This document shows, one piece after another, positions 36,919 through 48,085 of a DNA stretch of 64,000 bases. This DNA comes from Guyanagaster necrorhizus (Eukaryota > Basidiomycota > Agaricomycetes > Agaricales > Physalacriaceae), in contig NW_025064907.1 in NCBI RefSeq assembly GCF_019112545.1, positions 482,631-546,630 of the forward strand, in the 5' to 3' direction. Every line of letters begins with the position of its first letter. Within the stretch, counting starts at the first letter, position 1. The notes below the pieces were generated by a model. The model was not told where the DNA came from. It saw only the letters and a list, made by a program, of their open reading frames with translations, and did not search any database. The position numbers were made by a program, and so were the translations under genes.

Positions 36919-39500
36919 TTGAGCCTAAAGGCTAAAAGAACTGAACACTTCTCACCAACCTCTTTCCGATCAACAACAAGACATTATATGTCTTCCATCA
37001 ACAGCTCTATCAACTCTGAAGCCCCCTCTTCCTCCATTGAATTGCTGACTGTTCTTCTTGAAACATTAACCACCAGGATAATCCAGGATTATCAAGCCAG
37101 GGATGACACCATCCATCAACTCATCAATGGCCTCTCTACCGAGGCCCGAATCACTGAATACAAATCCAGAGAAGGGTCTGAAGGCATGAGCCAATCAGAT
37201 CCTTGCCAAGAGGAGGAGGAATCCCTTCTCAGTTCCCCACCAGTCCCAACCTCCAACCCCAACTCCACCGACACATTGGTGGAAGAAGAGGAGGTCAAGC
37301 ATGGCCAGCAGTGGAGAGACGAGCTCGATGAGGAGCACCAACAGCTGGCTGGACTCAGCCGACCAGCAGGATGGGGATCTCCCCCATCCAGCCGACCACC
37401 CTAGGGCCGAAGATGGCCCTCAGGAACAGAATGGGATGAAAATCCCGAAGATGATCCCTATGCCCCAGATCGCTGGGACGAAGTCAGGGACAATCAGGAT
37501 CGAAGTACCGATCCTCGATCGACAGTCACCAAAGGAGGCAGCAGGTCTGCTGGAGGATGAAAGTGGTCCCCAGGGACCGAATGGAATGAGGATCCCAAGG
37601 ACGACCCCTATGAGGTCGACCGGTGGGATAGCACCACCAATGAAGGAGAAAGCAGTCCAGATGGATCCCTATCCAGCAAGTCAGGAAGCAGTGGCTCCCT
37701 GGCAGATGATGAGTTCCCCGACTGGACCATCAAAGCAAGAATGGCAACTCAGCCATTACCCCGGATCAGCAATCGAACCCTTCGAGGGTTCTTGCACAGG
37801 AAGATCACCAGTCTCTTTCTCAACTGGGACTTCTTTGAGGAGTTCCGACAATATGCTGACTAGTTGGCAGGAGAAAGGGAGTGGTGGCACAATGCTACAA
37901 CCAAGGGGGTATGGGACCTACCAGCTTGGGGGGTCCCATACTGGAAGGACTCCAATGACCCCCAAGGCCTATATTGGCCTGAGGGAAGAAGGAGAAATAG
38001 GAGAGGAGGGAAGTCTCTCCTCCGAAAGTAATCAGTGGACCCGGCTGGTGGATGAGGAGTGGGAAGACTGGAAGAGCAGGGAAGAAAGGCATCCAGGGAG
38101 TCGGCAATACCCTTGACCGATCTCCAGGAGTGATGGAATGCTGTTAGCACCAGGGTTACCCCTAGTGCTTCCCAAAGACAAATACTTGCCATTCCTGGTA
38201 AGTACTCCACCACCCTGGAGGAGAAGCCCTCTCGGGAGCAGTATGGCATCCTGGCTTTCCGAGAAAAAGCCGAAATATCCAAACCCCTGGAGGATCCCTG
38301 GCTTCCTACCAAAGCCGATGGGAGGACAGCCACCACCCGATGAAGCAACTGGGTCAGCATTGCCCGACGAGAAGAAGGATGACCCCGAGGCAGTAGCTCA
38401 GGGGTGGACCATCAAAGAGGGGTGGATTGTACAGAAGGAAGGACCTCCAACACCGAGAAGCCCTGTTGCTGATGATGGGTCTCTATATTCCTTTCCGGGG
38501 CCCCCAATGGACTGGGTTGGCCCTCCTGGTGGGGAACCCCCAAATCCGATATCGCCTCTCGATCTGAAGGTGCATATACTAAACGTCAAACCGACACTCG
38601 GGTGGGACCCCCTTCCCTTCAAGGGGGCCTCAGATGATATTGACCGCTTCCTTTTAGACTGCGACCAATATTTCCAAGTCTTTGCCTCCTACTTTCTCCT
38701 CGACGTATACAAGGTCAACTATGCCACTACATACTTTAAAGACAAAGCAAAAGTATGGTGGGTATTACTGGCACCTACTTTCTGGTCAACCACAAGGCAA
38801 TACCACTGACTTTCCTCGTGGCCAGTACTAAAGCAGATGATCCGTGACAAGTTCATGGATCCAGCTGTCCAAGAAGTACACAAAGCCAAGATGAAGGAAT
38901 ACAAGATGGGCGATAAGATGGCACTGGACTATTTCGACGAGTTGGAGCGACTCGGAAAACTTGCCGGAATCCAGGAGGACATAGCCGACTTGGGATGCAT
39001 AGTTGAGTATATGAAATTGGGGCTGCCACCTCATTACCTAAAGACCATTTCAGACCTCGGCCATAGTGTTCCAATTGGCTATGACGATTGGAAGTCCTGA
39101 ATCGTCCTAATGTGGCAAGAACGGCAATGATAGAAGGCCGAAGCAGCAAACCTGTGGGGACAGCACAGGTACCAGGGACAGGGCTTGAAGCCCTCCACCT
39201 CCCACATGACCACGTCTGCCAGGCCTGGTGGCTCAGCCCCAACTTCCTAGAACAACGGGAAGCAAACCGGTAAGGGCCCAAGTACTGAAAAGGGTAAGCA
39301 GATTGATGTGGATTGCCTCAAGAAGGAGACAAAGTGTTTCAACTGTGGCCAACCAGGCCACATGGCACGGAACTGCCCAGAGAAGAAGAATAAATGCACA
39401 TGAGAGGATATCAGGGCACAGATTGCCGAATTAATGAAGGAGGATGAAGACCTCAGGCAGAACGACCAGCCCGAGGAGGGAAAAGGTGAGGCCGAGCACC
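36919..39500 (+). pseudogene. Element F gag (broken), distinct head
   Basis: The head (36919-37404) has no membrane helix. It encodes a Ser-rich start and a helical stretch (SIELLTVLLETLTTRIIQDY), unlike A, B and D. The capsid-like part is at 38138-39100 (FKGASDDIDRFLLDCDQYF, AKVWWVLLAPTFW, then TGA, then FMDPAVQEVHKAKMKEY). A CCHC knuckle (CFNCGQPGHMARNC) is near 39337-39378. Frameshifts near 37300 and 38120 and several TGA codons break it. Confidence 0.82.
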
Positions 39501-39540
39501 TGCAGGACAGACTGACATTTTTTCCCCTTCTTTAGCTTCT

Positions 39541-42500
39541 ACCAACATGCCTAAATTATGCGTGCATTCGAATATACCCGACTCCATTACTTGGAAACCA
39601 GAATTGCCTAAGGAACTGACTTCTATGACTCAAGCGCCGATGAAAGGCCGAAGAGGGGCAGAGAGCCCCAAAGGTACATCTTCATCTTCCATTCATCAAA
39701 CTAAAAAATTAAAACAGACTCAACTGCCTTCGGGCTGAACAGGGGTAGAGAACCCCACAGCTTGGCTGAAGCCATTCGATACCAAATGGACTTGGCAAGC
39801 GATCAAAGATGCCAGAGACGAGACAGCAGCAAAAGCCGTACTCAAAAATTGGGTACACAAGACCCACATTGAGGAAGTGATCGACGACATGATCACAGGA
39901 ATGCAAAAAGTGGAGAGATGCCGAGCTCTCGAATGGCTCGATGAACTATGAGGACCACAAAAGTTCATTCATCGAACCAAAGCCTCGGGACAGGACCTAG
40001 TAATGAAGGCACAGATCAAGACATTAACATCTCGATCTATCCATACAGTCACTGCCCTCATCGACAGTGGTTGCATGGGAAGTTCTATTAATCAAGCCTT
40101 CGTCACCAAGCACCGATTACCCACATGGGTGACAGCGGCCCCAATACCTGTCTATAACGCAGATGGAACAAAGAACCAAGCAGGATCAATCACCGAATAC
40201 GTAGAGCTTAGGCTCACTATCGGTGATCACTCGGAACAGATCGACCTCACAGTAACGGATCTAGGAACCAAAGAAGTATTCCTTGGTCATGACTGGTTGA
40301 TCAGACACAATCCGCTAATCAATTGGAAAACCGGATGGATCATCTTCGCCCGGTGTCATTGCCGAAAGATTCCTTTCGAACTCCCAGATGAAGATCCTGA
40401 GGACTGATGGGATGAAGAGTTAGAAGACGGTGAAACCATCCTTGCCATAGACCTTCAAAGGGCCATTAACATTCATGCGATGCACTATGCTAATGACCTA
40501 GTGGCAAAGGCTAATGCCGAAAAGGGGGAGAAGACGTTCGATCAAATGGTACCTGAATGGGTGTGCGATTATTGGGATTTATTCGAAAAAGAAAGTTTCG
40601 ACGAACTACCCGATGTAAAACCTTGGGACCATGCCATCGAACTCATTCCCAATGCCAACACCAACCTGGACTGCAAGTGCTATCCACTAGGCAACAACAA
40701 ACAACAAGAGCTAGATAAGTTCCTTGAAGAAAACTTATCTAGTGGATGGATCCGGCCATCAAAGTCACCAATGGCATCACCCTTCTTTTTCATCAAAAAG
40801 AAGGATGGAAAACTCCATCCTGTCCAAGATTATCAGAAGCTCAATGAGATAACGATTAAAAACCATTATCCGCTTCCTTTAATCTCAGAGTTGATGGACA
40901 AACTCTGAGGAGCAAAGTACTACACCAAACTGGATGTTCAGTGGGGGTACAACAACGTACGTATCAAAGAAGGCGATGAATGGAAAGCTGCTTTTCGAAC
41001 AAACCGCAGTTTGTTCGAGCCGACAGTAATGTTCTTCAGCCTGACTAACTCACCAGCGACCTTCCAGTGGATGATGAATGACATCTTCAAAGATCTCATT
41101 GCCACAGGGAAGGTCACGATCTATCTAGACGATATACTAATCATGTCCAAAACCAAAGAGGAACACAGGCAATTGGTACGCCAAGTTCTATCCTTGATGA
41201 GGAAGCATCGACTATTCCTCAAGGCTGAAAAATGTGAGTTCGAGGTATTAGAGACTGAATACCTCAGAGTCATTATTAGCGAGGGAAGCATTCACATGGA
41301 CTCCATCAAAGTGGCAGGGGTAACGGAATGGCCGGAACCGACAAAGAAGAAGGAGTTACAATCATTTCTCGGATTCACCAACTTCTACCACCGCTTCATT
41401 CAGGACTATAGCAAAATAGTCTGACCAATGACACAATTGACTGGAAATTCCCCATGGACCTGGGGAATTTCCCAACAGGAGGCATTTGACAATCTTAAAC
41501 GCCGACTAGCCAAAGACGTCATTCTGGCTATACCAAGCCAGGATGGGAAGTTCCGGGTGGAAGCCGACTCGAGCAAGGGCATGGTTGGGACCATACTTTC
41601 ACAGGAACAAGATGGCAAATGGCGACCAGTCGCCTTTATGTCAAAGGCGCTCACAGTAACGGAGCGCAACTATGAAATTTATGACAAGGAACTCCTCACC
41701 ATAATGCTCACTCTTGCCGAGTGGCAGCATTATCTCATTGGAGCAGTCCAAACTTTCGAAATCTGAACTGATCACCAGAACCTCCGGTATTTCTGACAAC
41801 CTCAAAAGCTTAATCGCAGACAAGCCTGATGGGTCACGGAACTATCCCAATACGAATACATGCTACACCACAAGGCAGGTGTCGCAAACAAGAAGGCCGA
41901 CTTCCTCAGCTGCAGGGTGGACCATGACCAAGGAGGAGACAACAACAAGGAGGTTGTTTTACTATGACTGGAACACTTCCAGGCCATGATTATGCCCACG
42001 GAAGAAGAGATGCACGAATGCATCAAGAGCGCGACCCGAGATCCACACAAGTGGGATCAATGAATAGCCCCATCACTCAATCATGAGCGTAGGCTAAAGA
42101 AAGAAGGGGGATTGATCTGCTATGATGAGCAGATCTACATCCCCAGGAATCAGAAGCTGAGGGGTGATATCATCGCCATCAGTCATGATCATGCGACTGC
42201 CGGACACCCTGGGATCGCTAAGACCAAGGAACTGGTCTTGAGAGAATATTGGTGGCCCAAGATGGACCATGATATCACCCAATATATCAAGGCTTGTGAG
42301 GTTTGCCAACAAGGCAAGACTTCAACACAACCCAGAGCGGCCCCACTCCACCCGAATGAGGTCCCTTTGTCACCATGGACCCACATCTTGGTGGATATGA
42401 TAACCGGACTTCCCGAAAGTGACGGCTATGATGCCATCATCGTCATAGTCGATTGCTTCTCAAAGGCGATCATTCTGATCGCCTGTTCCACAGAATTGAC

Positions 42501-43563
42501 ATCCGAGAGATGGGCAAAGATACTACAAGATGAGGTTTATGCAAAGTATGGCATGCCTCAAGTAGTGATTTCAGACAGAGGACCACAATTCATCTCTAAA
42601 TTCTTGGACGATTTGTACCGACTCCTCAACATCAAAAGGAATGCCTCAACAGCATATCACCCACAAACGGATGGCCAAATGGAATGGGCCAACCAAGAGA
42701 TTGAAAAGTACCTATGGCTTTTCATCAGTTATCGGCAGGATGACTGGATGGAATGGCTAGCACTAGCAGCATTCTAGCATAACAACAGAATTCACTCTGC
42801 AATGGGTAAAACACCCTTCTTTGTGAATTACAGGTGGAATCCACCTGTGGCGGAAACAGGACAGGTCCATACAACAACACTGGCTTCAATGGACTTTGCA
42901 ACAACAATGGCAAAGATCCATGAAGAAACCAAGACAGCCCTCGAAAAAGCTGCCTCCACAATGAAGAAGCAGTACGACAAACATCGATGGGTTGCTCACG
43001 AATATGCAAGGAATGACAAGGTTTGGTTGGACACAACAAACCTACATCTACCAAGGCCAAAACAGAAATTGGCAGACAAACAAACAGGCTCATTCAAAAT
43101 CCTCGCTAAAATCGGCAAATCGGCATACAAGTTGCAGCTCCCAGCAACTTGGAAGATCCATAATGTTTTTAATGAAACATTATTGACACCATACGTCACA
43201 CCAGCCTTTCCAAACCAAGAAAGACCACCACCACCACCGGCAGACCTCATCGACGACGAAGAACACTACAAAATTGATAATGTTCTAAATCATAAAACCC
43301 GGAAAGTCAAAGCATGCAGTGGAGGAATGACAACAACTGTTAACTACTTAGTCAGCTGGAAAGGCTATGGACCAGAATCAAACCAATGGGTCAACGAAAA
43401 ATACATGAATGCGGAAGAGGCCATACAAGATTACAAGCACAGGATCAACAGCCTGGACATGACGGGCACCAAGTTGATCCGACCTGCCGATGATGAGAGA
43501 ATGTTACAAGAGGACGATGAAGATGACCCTGTAACAGGACATACAGCAAAGAGCAATGTCTGA
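39541..43563 (+). pseudogene. Element F pol (broken, best-preserved pol of its family)
   Basis: Protease ALIDSGCMGSS near 40054-40086; RT 40480-41424 with YLDDILIMS; RNase H 41428-41990 with TGA at 41794-41796. The integrase 42112-42777 is open through the zinc region (HATAGHPGIAKTKELVLREYW ... CEVCQQGK) and most of the core (VVISDRGPQFISKFLDDLY). After a TAG near 42777, the rest and the chromodomain (NYLVSWKGYGPESNQWVNEKY) are open to 43563. Single nonsense codons, mostly TGA for CGA, are the main damage. Confidence 0.88.
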
Positions 43564-43688
43564 CCACAGGACCAACAGAACGAACCTGCAAACCGATGAA
43601 CGCGTCCAGCAGATTGGCCACCTCCTTCCGAGGGGGGGGGGTCTACCCTAACTTAACCATTGGGACGATGGTCTTAAGGAGGAGGTAA

Positions 43689-44224
43689 TGTTACGATTTT
43701 TCCTATTTTTCTTCTATTTTCTTTTCTTTTTCCTCAGAAATGACCCCTATCTTGCTTAGTCAGGGTGCTTAGACCAGCGCTTAGGGCCGTGGGAACGCTT
43801 AGCTCAGCAACCCAGTCAGTCCTTGTCATACTGTGCTGCTGTGTGCTGTGAAGGGAGAGACAATACTTGTTTTGTTCTCCAACTGCGGCACAGCAGTAAC
43901 AGCACACAGCAGGACAATGGGCTTTTGTGTAGAGACTGGCAATGGTAGGGGAAACAGCACACAGCAGGACAACAGCTTTTTGTGAACGCTTATTTATAGC
44001 ACGATAGCAGAACAGTATTTAAGTAGCGTAGTTCTCGCTGTAATACCCCAGTCTCGAACTAAAGTTTATACACTACCATTCTACCTCGAGCTCAGCTAAT
44101 CGCTTTGCCTTGTTCCACATTGACAACATTGACATTCAGTGAACTCTGATAGTCTAACCTGAAGTGCGAGGTTCTATCGGTTTATCATCACGTGTTAATA
44201 GTCATGTGGAGTTTGGGCTTAACA
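43689..44224 (+). repeat. Element F 3' LTR, 536 bp
   Basis: Follows purine tract AAGGAGGAGGTAA (43676-43688). It starts TGTTACGATT and ends GGGCTTAACA. TATTTAAG is at 44016-44023 and AGTCTCGAACTAA at 44050-44062. Confidence 0.95.
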
Positions 44225-44394
44225 TGTTCGGCCCATAGGCAATTGAGTTTTTTCTTGCAACTCTCTTGGGTGTATGTTAACTTTTGGTATATTCGAATGC
44301 GTATGTATAGGCATAACTACAGAAGTATTGTAAGTTTGCTCAGCAGTTGGAACAGGCACACCATTAAGCCCTTCGGCCAACTCAGTGGAGTCGC

Positions 44395-47300
44395 TCACTG
44401 GTTGGCCCCATCTTTTATCTCCTCAATCTTCATTTCCTTTCTGAGTTCTTCATCCTCCTTCTGCAACTTGGCTATCTGAGCCCATATGTCTTCTCGGGTT
44501 CTCTTCTTCTTCAGGCAGTCCTTGGACATGTATCCCTTCTGTCCACAATTAAAGCATTTACCTTTCTTTTTCAGACAGTCTATGTCCATTGGCTTTCTGG
44601 CTCCGGTGTAAGTCATCCTGGTTCCCGTCTTTTGGCTTCCATAGCTGGGCATTTGAGAGGATCCTGATGATTTCCCAACAGTTTGCCCTAGCTTATTCGG
44701 GGTTGACAGGGCTGGCTTCTTAGAATATTCTTGCAGTGTCAACACCTCCACTTTCTGCCTTTGTCACTCCTTGTACATCTCGATGATCCTTTCCTTCTAT
44801 TCGTCGTATCCAACAGGCATCAACATTTTGATGCCCATTGCTGAGATCATTGTGAGGTACGAGGAGGGGACCCCTCGTTTGAGTGCCTCTACCATCCTTC
44901 CGTCGTTTGTGGTATCTTCTCGTATTCCGGCTAGTTTAGCGAGTCTCTCTAGTTTGTCGAAATAGTCAGTTGCCACTTTGTCTTCCATTTTATATTCCTT
45001 GATCTTTTGTTTGTGTACCTCCTGAACTGCTGGGTCAATGAATTTGTCATTTAGCATGCGTTTGAAGACTGGCCAGGAGGGATATCAATAATGTTCTCTC
45101 GTGGTAGACCAGAAGTTAGGGGAAATCAGGATCCACCACGTCTTGGCCTTGTCTTCTAGGTAGGAAGTGGTGAAGGCGACTTTATTCATGTCGGTTCCTA
45201 TATACCCGATGTAGACTTCAAAGTATTGTTCGCAATCTACTAGGAACCGATCAATGTCATTGGAAGCCCCTTTGAAAGGACGAGGCTTCCAGAGAAGGTC
45301 AGGATAACATTGGAGGACATTGGTGTTATATGGTAATGCACCCATCGGGTTGGGCCATCCATCAAACAGGGGCTGGTTCCATTCTACTGGCAGTCTGGGG
45401 AAGGAGTGAAGAGAGTGGTTGTCAGCAACTGGACTCCCTTTAGATTCTTCGGCTTGTACAATTACCCTGTCTCATATAGTGAACCCAAGCCTAGTGGCTT
45501 CGGGATTATCACGCATTGATTCCTTCCCTTTCTTGCTTAGCCCAGCTTGATCCGAAGGTGGTTGCCCCCCAAGGAGCTGGCTCCCTTTGCTGGTCTAAGA
45601 GTTTGGGGGGGTCCTCGGCCTTGCTTGGGATCAGCCTAGCCGGGTTGCCATAGTTTGTGCGGAGTAGTCAGAGGTTAATAGGATGCTTTGGGCCGAGGGG
45701 GCGATGTATACTGCTCTCCTTGGTGGGACGGATGGGGTGTGCAGCATTGGTGCTGGTAGTTTCGGCTTCTGTTTGAATTGATATGGGGGTATTGCTGTGA
45801 GTGGGTCTTCTGGGTGCCGCTGGCCATACTCCTCCCAGGCATACTTTGTGGCAGCATACTGTAAAATTCTTTTCTTTTCAGTATCTTCTGCATAACGATA
45901 CTCCAGTCCTAAAGACATCGCTTGCCAGCACGTGTCCTGCCATAAGAAATTCCTTCCCTGCTTGTACAGTTTCTGATATTCCATGTTTCGCACTCTCTCC
46001 ACCTCTTCCCTTAACGTCTCTTCGTCAGTTTCTTCTCCTGCTTGCTCAAATCATCATAGGTATGAATACGGCCCCTCACTGTCCTCGTCGCTCTCCTCAT
46101 CTCCCTTGTCCCCGCTGTCCCCTTCCTCAGGGAGGAAACTGCCAGGCAGGTCGTAGATGAGTGGCACGGCTGGTCGAAGGGTTGCTGGGGACTCTTGGGC
46201 CATTTTGGATACTAGGCTCTGTGAGGTTAGTGTCGTTTCGTGGGCTTATTTGATAGATGGATGGGTTCCAGAGTCAGCTGTAGCATGTGCCTCCACATGC
46301 TCTTGTCTCCTTCAGTTCTCAGCTATAGAGGCTGAAGTGATGTTGGAACTCGGGGTTGAGAAATTGTCAAGTGACTCTGCTGCCCAAGAATCGCTAGAGA
46401 GCCCTGTCGGAGACATAGGCATTGTCTGGTACTCGGAGCCCATAGGCTCCGAGTATAGAGTCAGCATCTGAAGAAATGGTGTCAGTTCAGGTGGAATACT
46501 CAGAAGTGGGGGATCAAGGACTCTCAGTTCGTCCCCTTCTAATGGCCTCGTTCCGGCTGACAATACTGGTGGGTCCTGTCCATGGGTCTTCTCCTGAGTC
46601 GGGCTTCTTAAAGGGGGACCCAGAGTCAGTGCAGAGTCCATACCAGCCTGGTGAGGCTGATCCCATTCACTCAGCCTCTTCTCTTCTTCTTTGTGCTCTT
46701 CCTTGTCGGTCATACTTTGCAGCCTCGTACCGCTCTCGGGCTTCTTCCCATATGTAGTCAGCAAGCTCTTCCTGAGTTTGCCTGATTTCTTCCTGTCAAG
46801 CCTGATTCTGCTGCTGCTGCTGTACTGCATTGTTATAGTCAAAGGGGACCGTAAGGTCCCAGTCTGAGAATACTCACTGGATAATTCTGTCTCGAGCCAC
46901 CCTTTCTCTTGCGCTGGTGGTTCCAACTTCGGGCTCGCTTCCCACATGGAGGTGCTGGTAAGGATCTCCTGCCGCTGAGATGGCAATTTCGATGTTTGCA
47001 TAGTTGAGGTGTATGATCCTTCCATGCAGATCGTCGATCCCCAATCTACTGACTGACCGGCTGGGGCTAGAGTCAGACTTGGTGGGGGTCTCGGGGGGGT
47101 CATGGGGTGAGTCAGAGCCTTCATGGGGTCTCACAGCCATCTGAGCAGCATCAAGAGAGTCCCGAGCACAGTTTCCAATCTCTGAGAGAATTAGGGAGGG
47201 AGGATGCTCAGAGGGAGGGGCTGCTGGAGTGAGGTCATCAGGGACCTCCTCGGGCTCCTGCATGACATTCGTTGTCCACAGGTTCCAGAACCCTGTGAGA

Positions 47301-47653
47301 GCAGGATGGCGGTTTCTGCTGTTTCATCGAGAGGGGTATTGGGGTCCTTCTTTCTCATGAAGGCTCCCCGGATGTGGGTTGTAATTTCTGGTTTCTGATA
47401 AAGGTCGCCCTTGCAGCTGGAAGGATGTTCTGGCAGAGGCGGGGATGTCATGGAAGGGGAGGTCAGGGGTTATGTTTCATAGTACTTGTTGAATCTGCTG
47501 GAACGCCTGGTAGTGCCTGACTATCCAAGCTGTTACTGATTGTCATCCGTGGCAGAGGGTGATGATGGCAAGAAGTCCGAGTAAAGTTCCAATTATGGAA
47601 GCGATAAGCTCGAAGAAGTCGTAATTTAGATTGGCAGTCGTTGCTGGGGGCAT
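44395..47653 (-). pseudogene. Element D gag (broken), membrane-helix head
   Basis: The head on the minus strand starts at 47653 (MPPATTANLNYDFFEL, then a helix IASIIGTLLGLLAII). It has two TGA codons at places where A or B encode Arg or Gln, then the same frame runs on to about 46870. The capsid-like part is at 45345-45085 (FKGASNDIDRFLVDCEQYF, AKTWWILISPNFW) and 45057-44797. A CCHC knuckle (CFNCGQKGYMSKDC) is near 44555-44514; it ends at 44395. The overlapping 270-codon frame (47124-46312) is probably the conserved frame shifted by indels or a shadow. Confidence 0.8.
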
Positions 47654-47695
47654 TCGGTCTCTCAGCACAATTGGGCTTGAGAGAGGGAAGGTAGA

Positions 47696-47708
47696 AGCTT
47701 CGAGCTAA
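47696..47708 (-). other. Element D primer-binding site, self-priming type
   Basis: On the minus strand TTAGCTCGAAGCT, just inside the 5' LTR. It pairs with AGCTTTGAGCTAA (47879-47867, minus strand) at 12 of 13 positions; the mismatch is at the primer-site CpG. The TATA T on the minus strand is at 47913, again 34 nt before the self-primer. Confidence 0.78.
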
Positions 47709-47709
47709 T

Positions 47710-48085
47710 TGTTAAGCCCAAGCAACATGTGATCCTAGACACGTGATAGACAGGCATCCCTTCACACTTCGAGGGATCACCTGAATTCACTTGTGTGATG
47801 TCTTCGGTTTCGGTGTGTTACAAGGCTATGCTGTGGCTCGAGAGTAGAATGGTATGGATATAAACTTTAGCTCAAAGCTGGGGGTTACCAGCAAGAGCTG
47901 TCGGTCTTAAATACTGTACAGATACTTCTAATAATACAACTACTAATTGTGTCTGTCTGTGTCTATGGTACCTGTTGTCCTGGAGCACTTTTATCATATA
48001 TAAAAGGAGTGCTTGTGTGTCGTTGGGCTCGATTGTCGAGACAACTGATGGGTGGTTTAGTTGTGCTGACTAAGCCCTTCCACGG
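47710..48085 (-). repeat. Element D 5' LTR, larger part
   Basis: Matches 32095-32470 of the 3' LTR and stops at ACGG (48082-48085), the target duplication of LTR-X. The remaining 65 bases are at 49950-50014. Confidence 0.93.

Larger units (their letters stand above)
36289..44224 (+). mobile_element. Element F: Ty3/gypsy chromovirus nested in D
   Basis: Perfect TGTTC target duplications (36284-36288 and 44225-44229) flank it. The 3' LTR is 43689-44224 (536 bp). The 5' LTR is 36289-36889 with an N gap inside. The pol genes resemble A and B, but the gag head is different. Inserted in D in the opposite orientation, between its gag and pol. Confidence 0.95.

Noticed and set aside
46312..47124. 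A 270-codon minus-strand frame in element D gag as a separate gene
   Set aside because: It overlaps the conserved gag frame and shows no motif shared with A or B.
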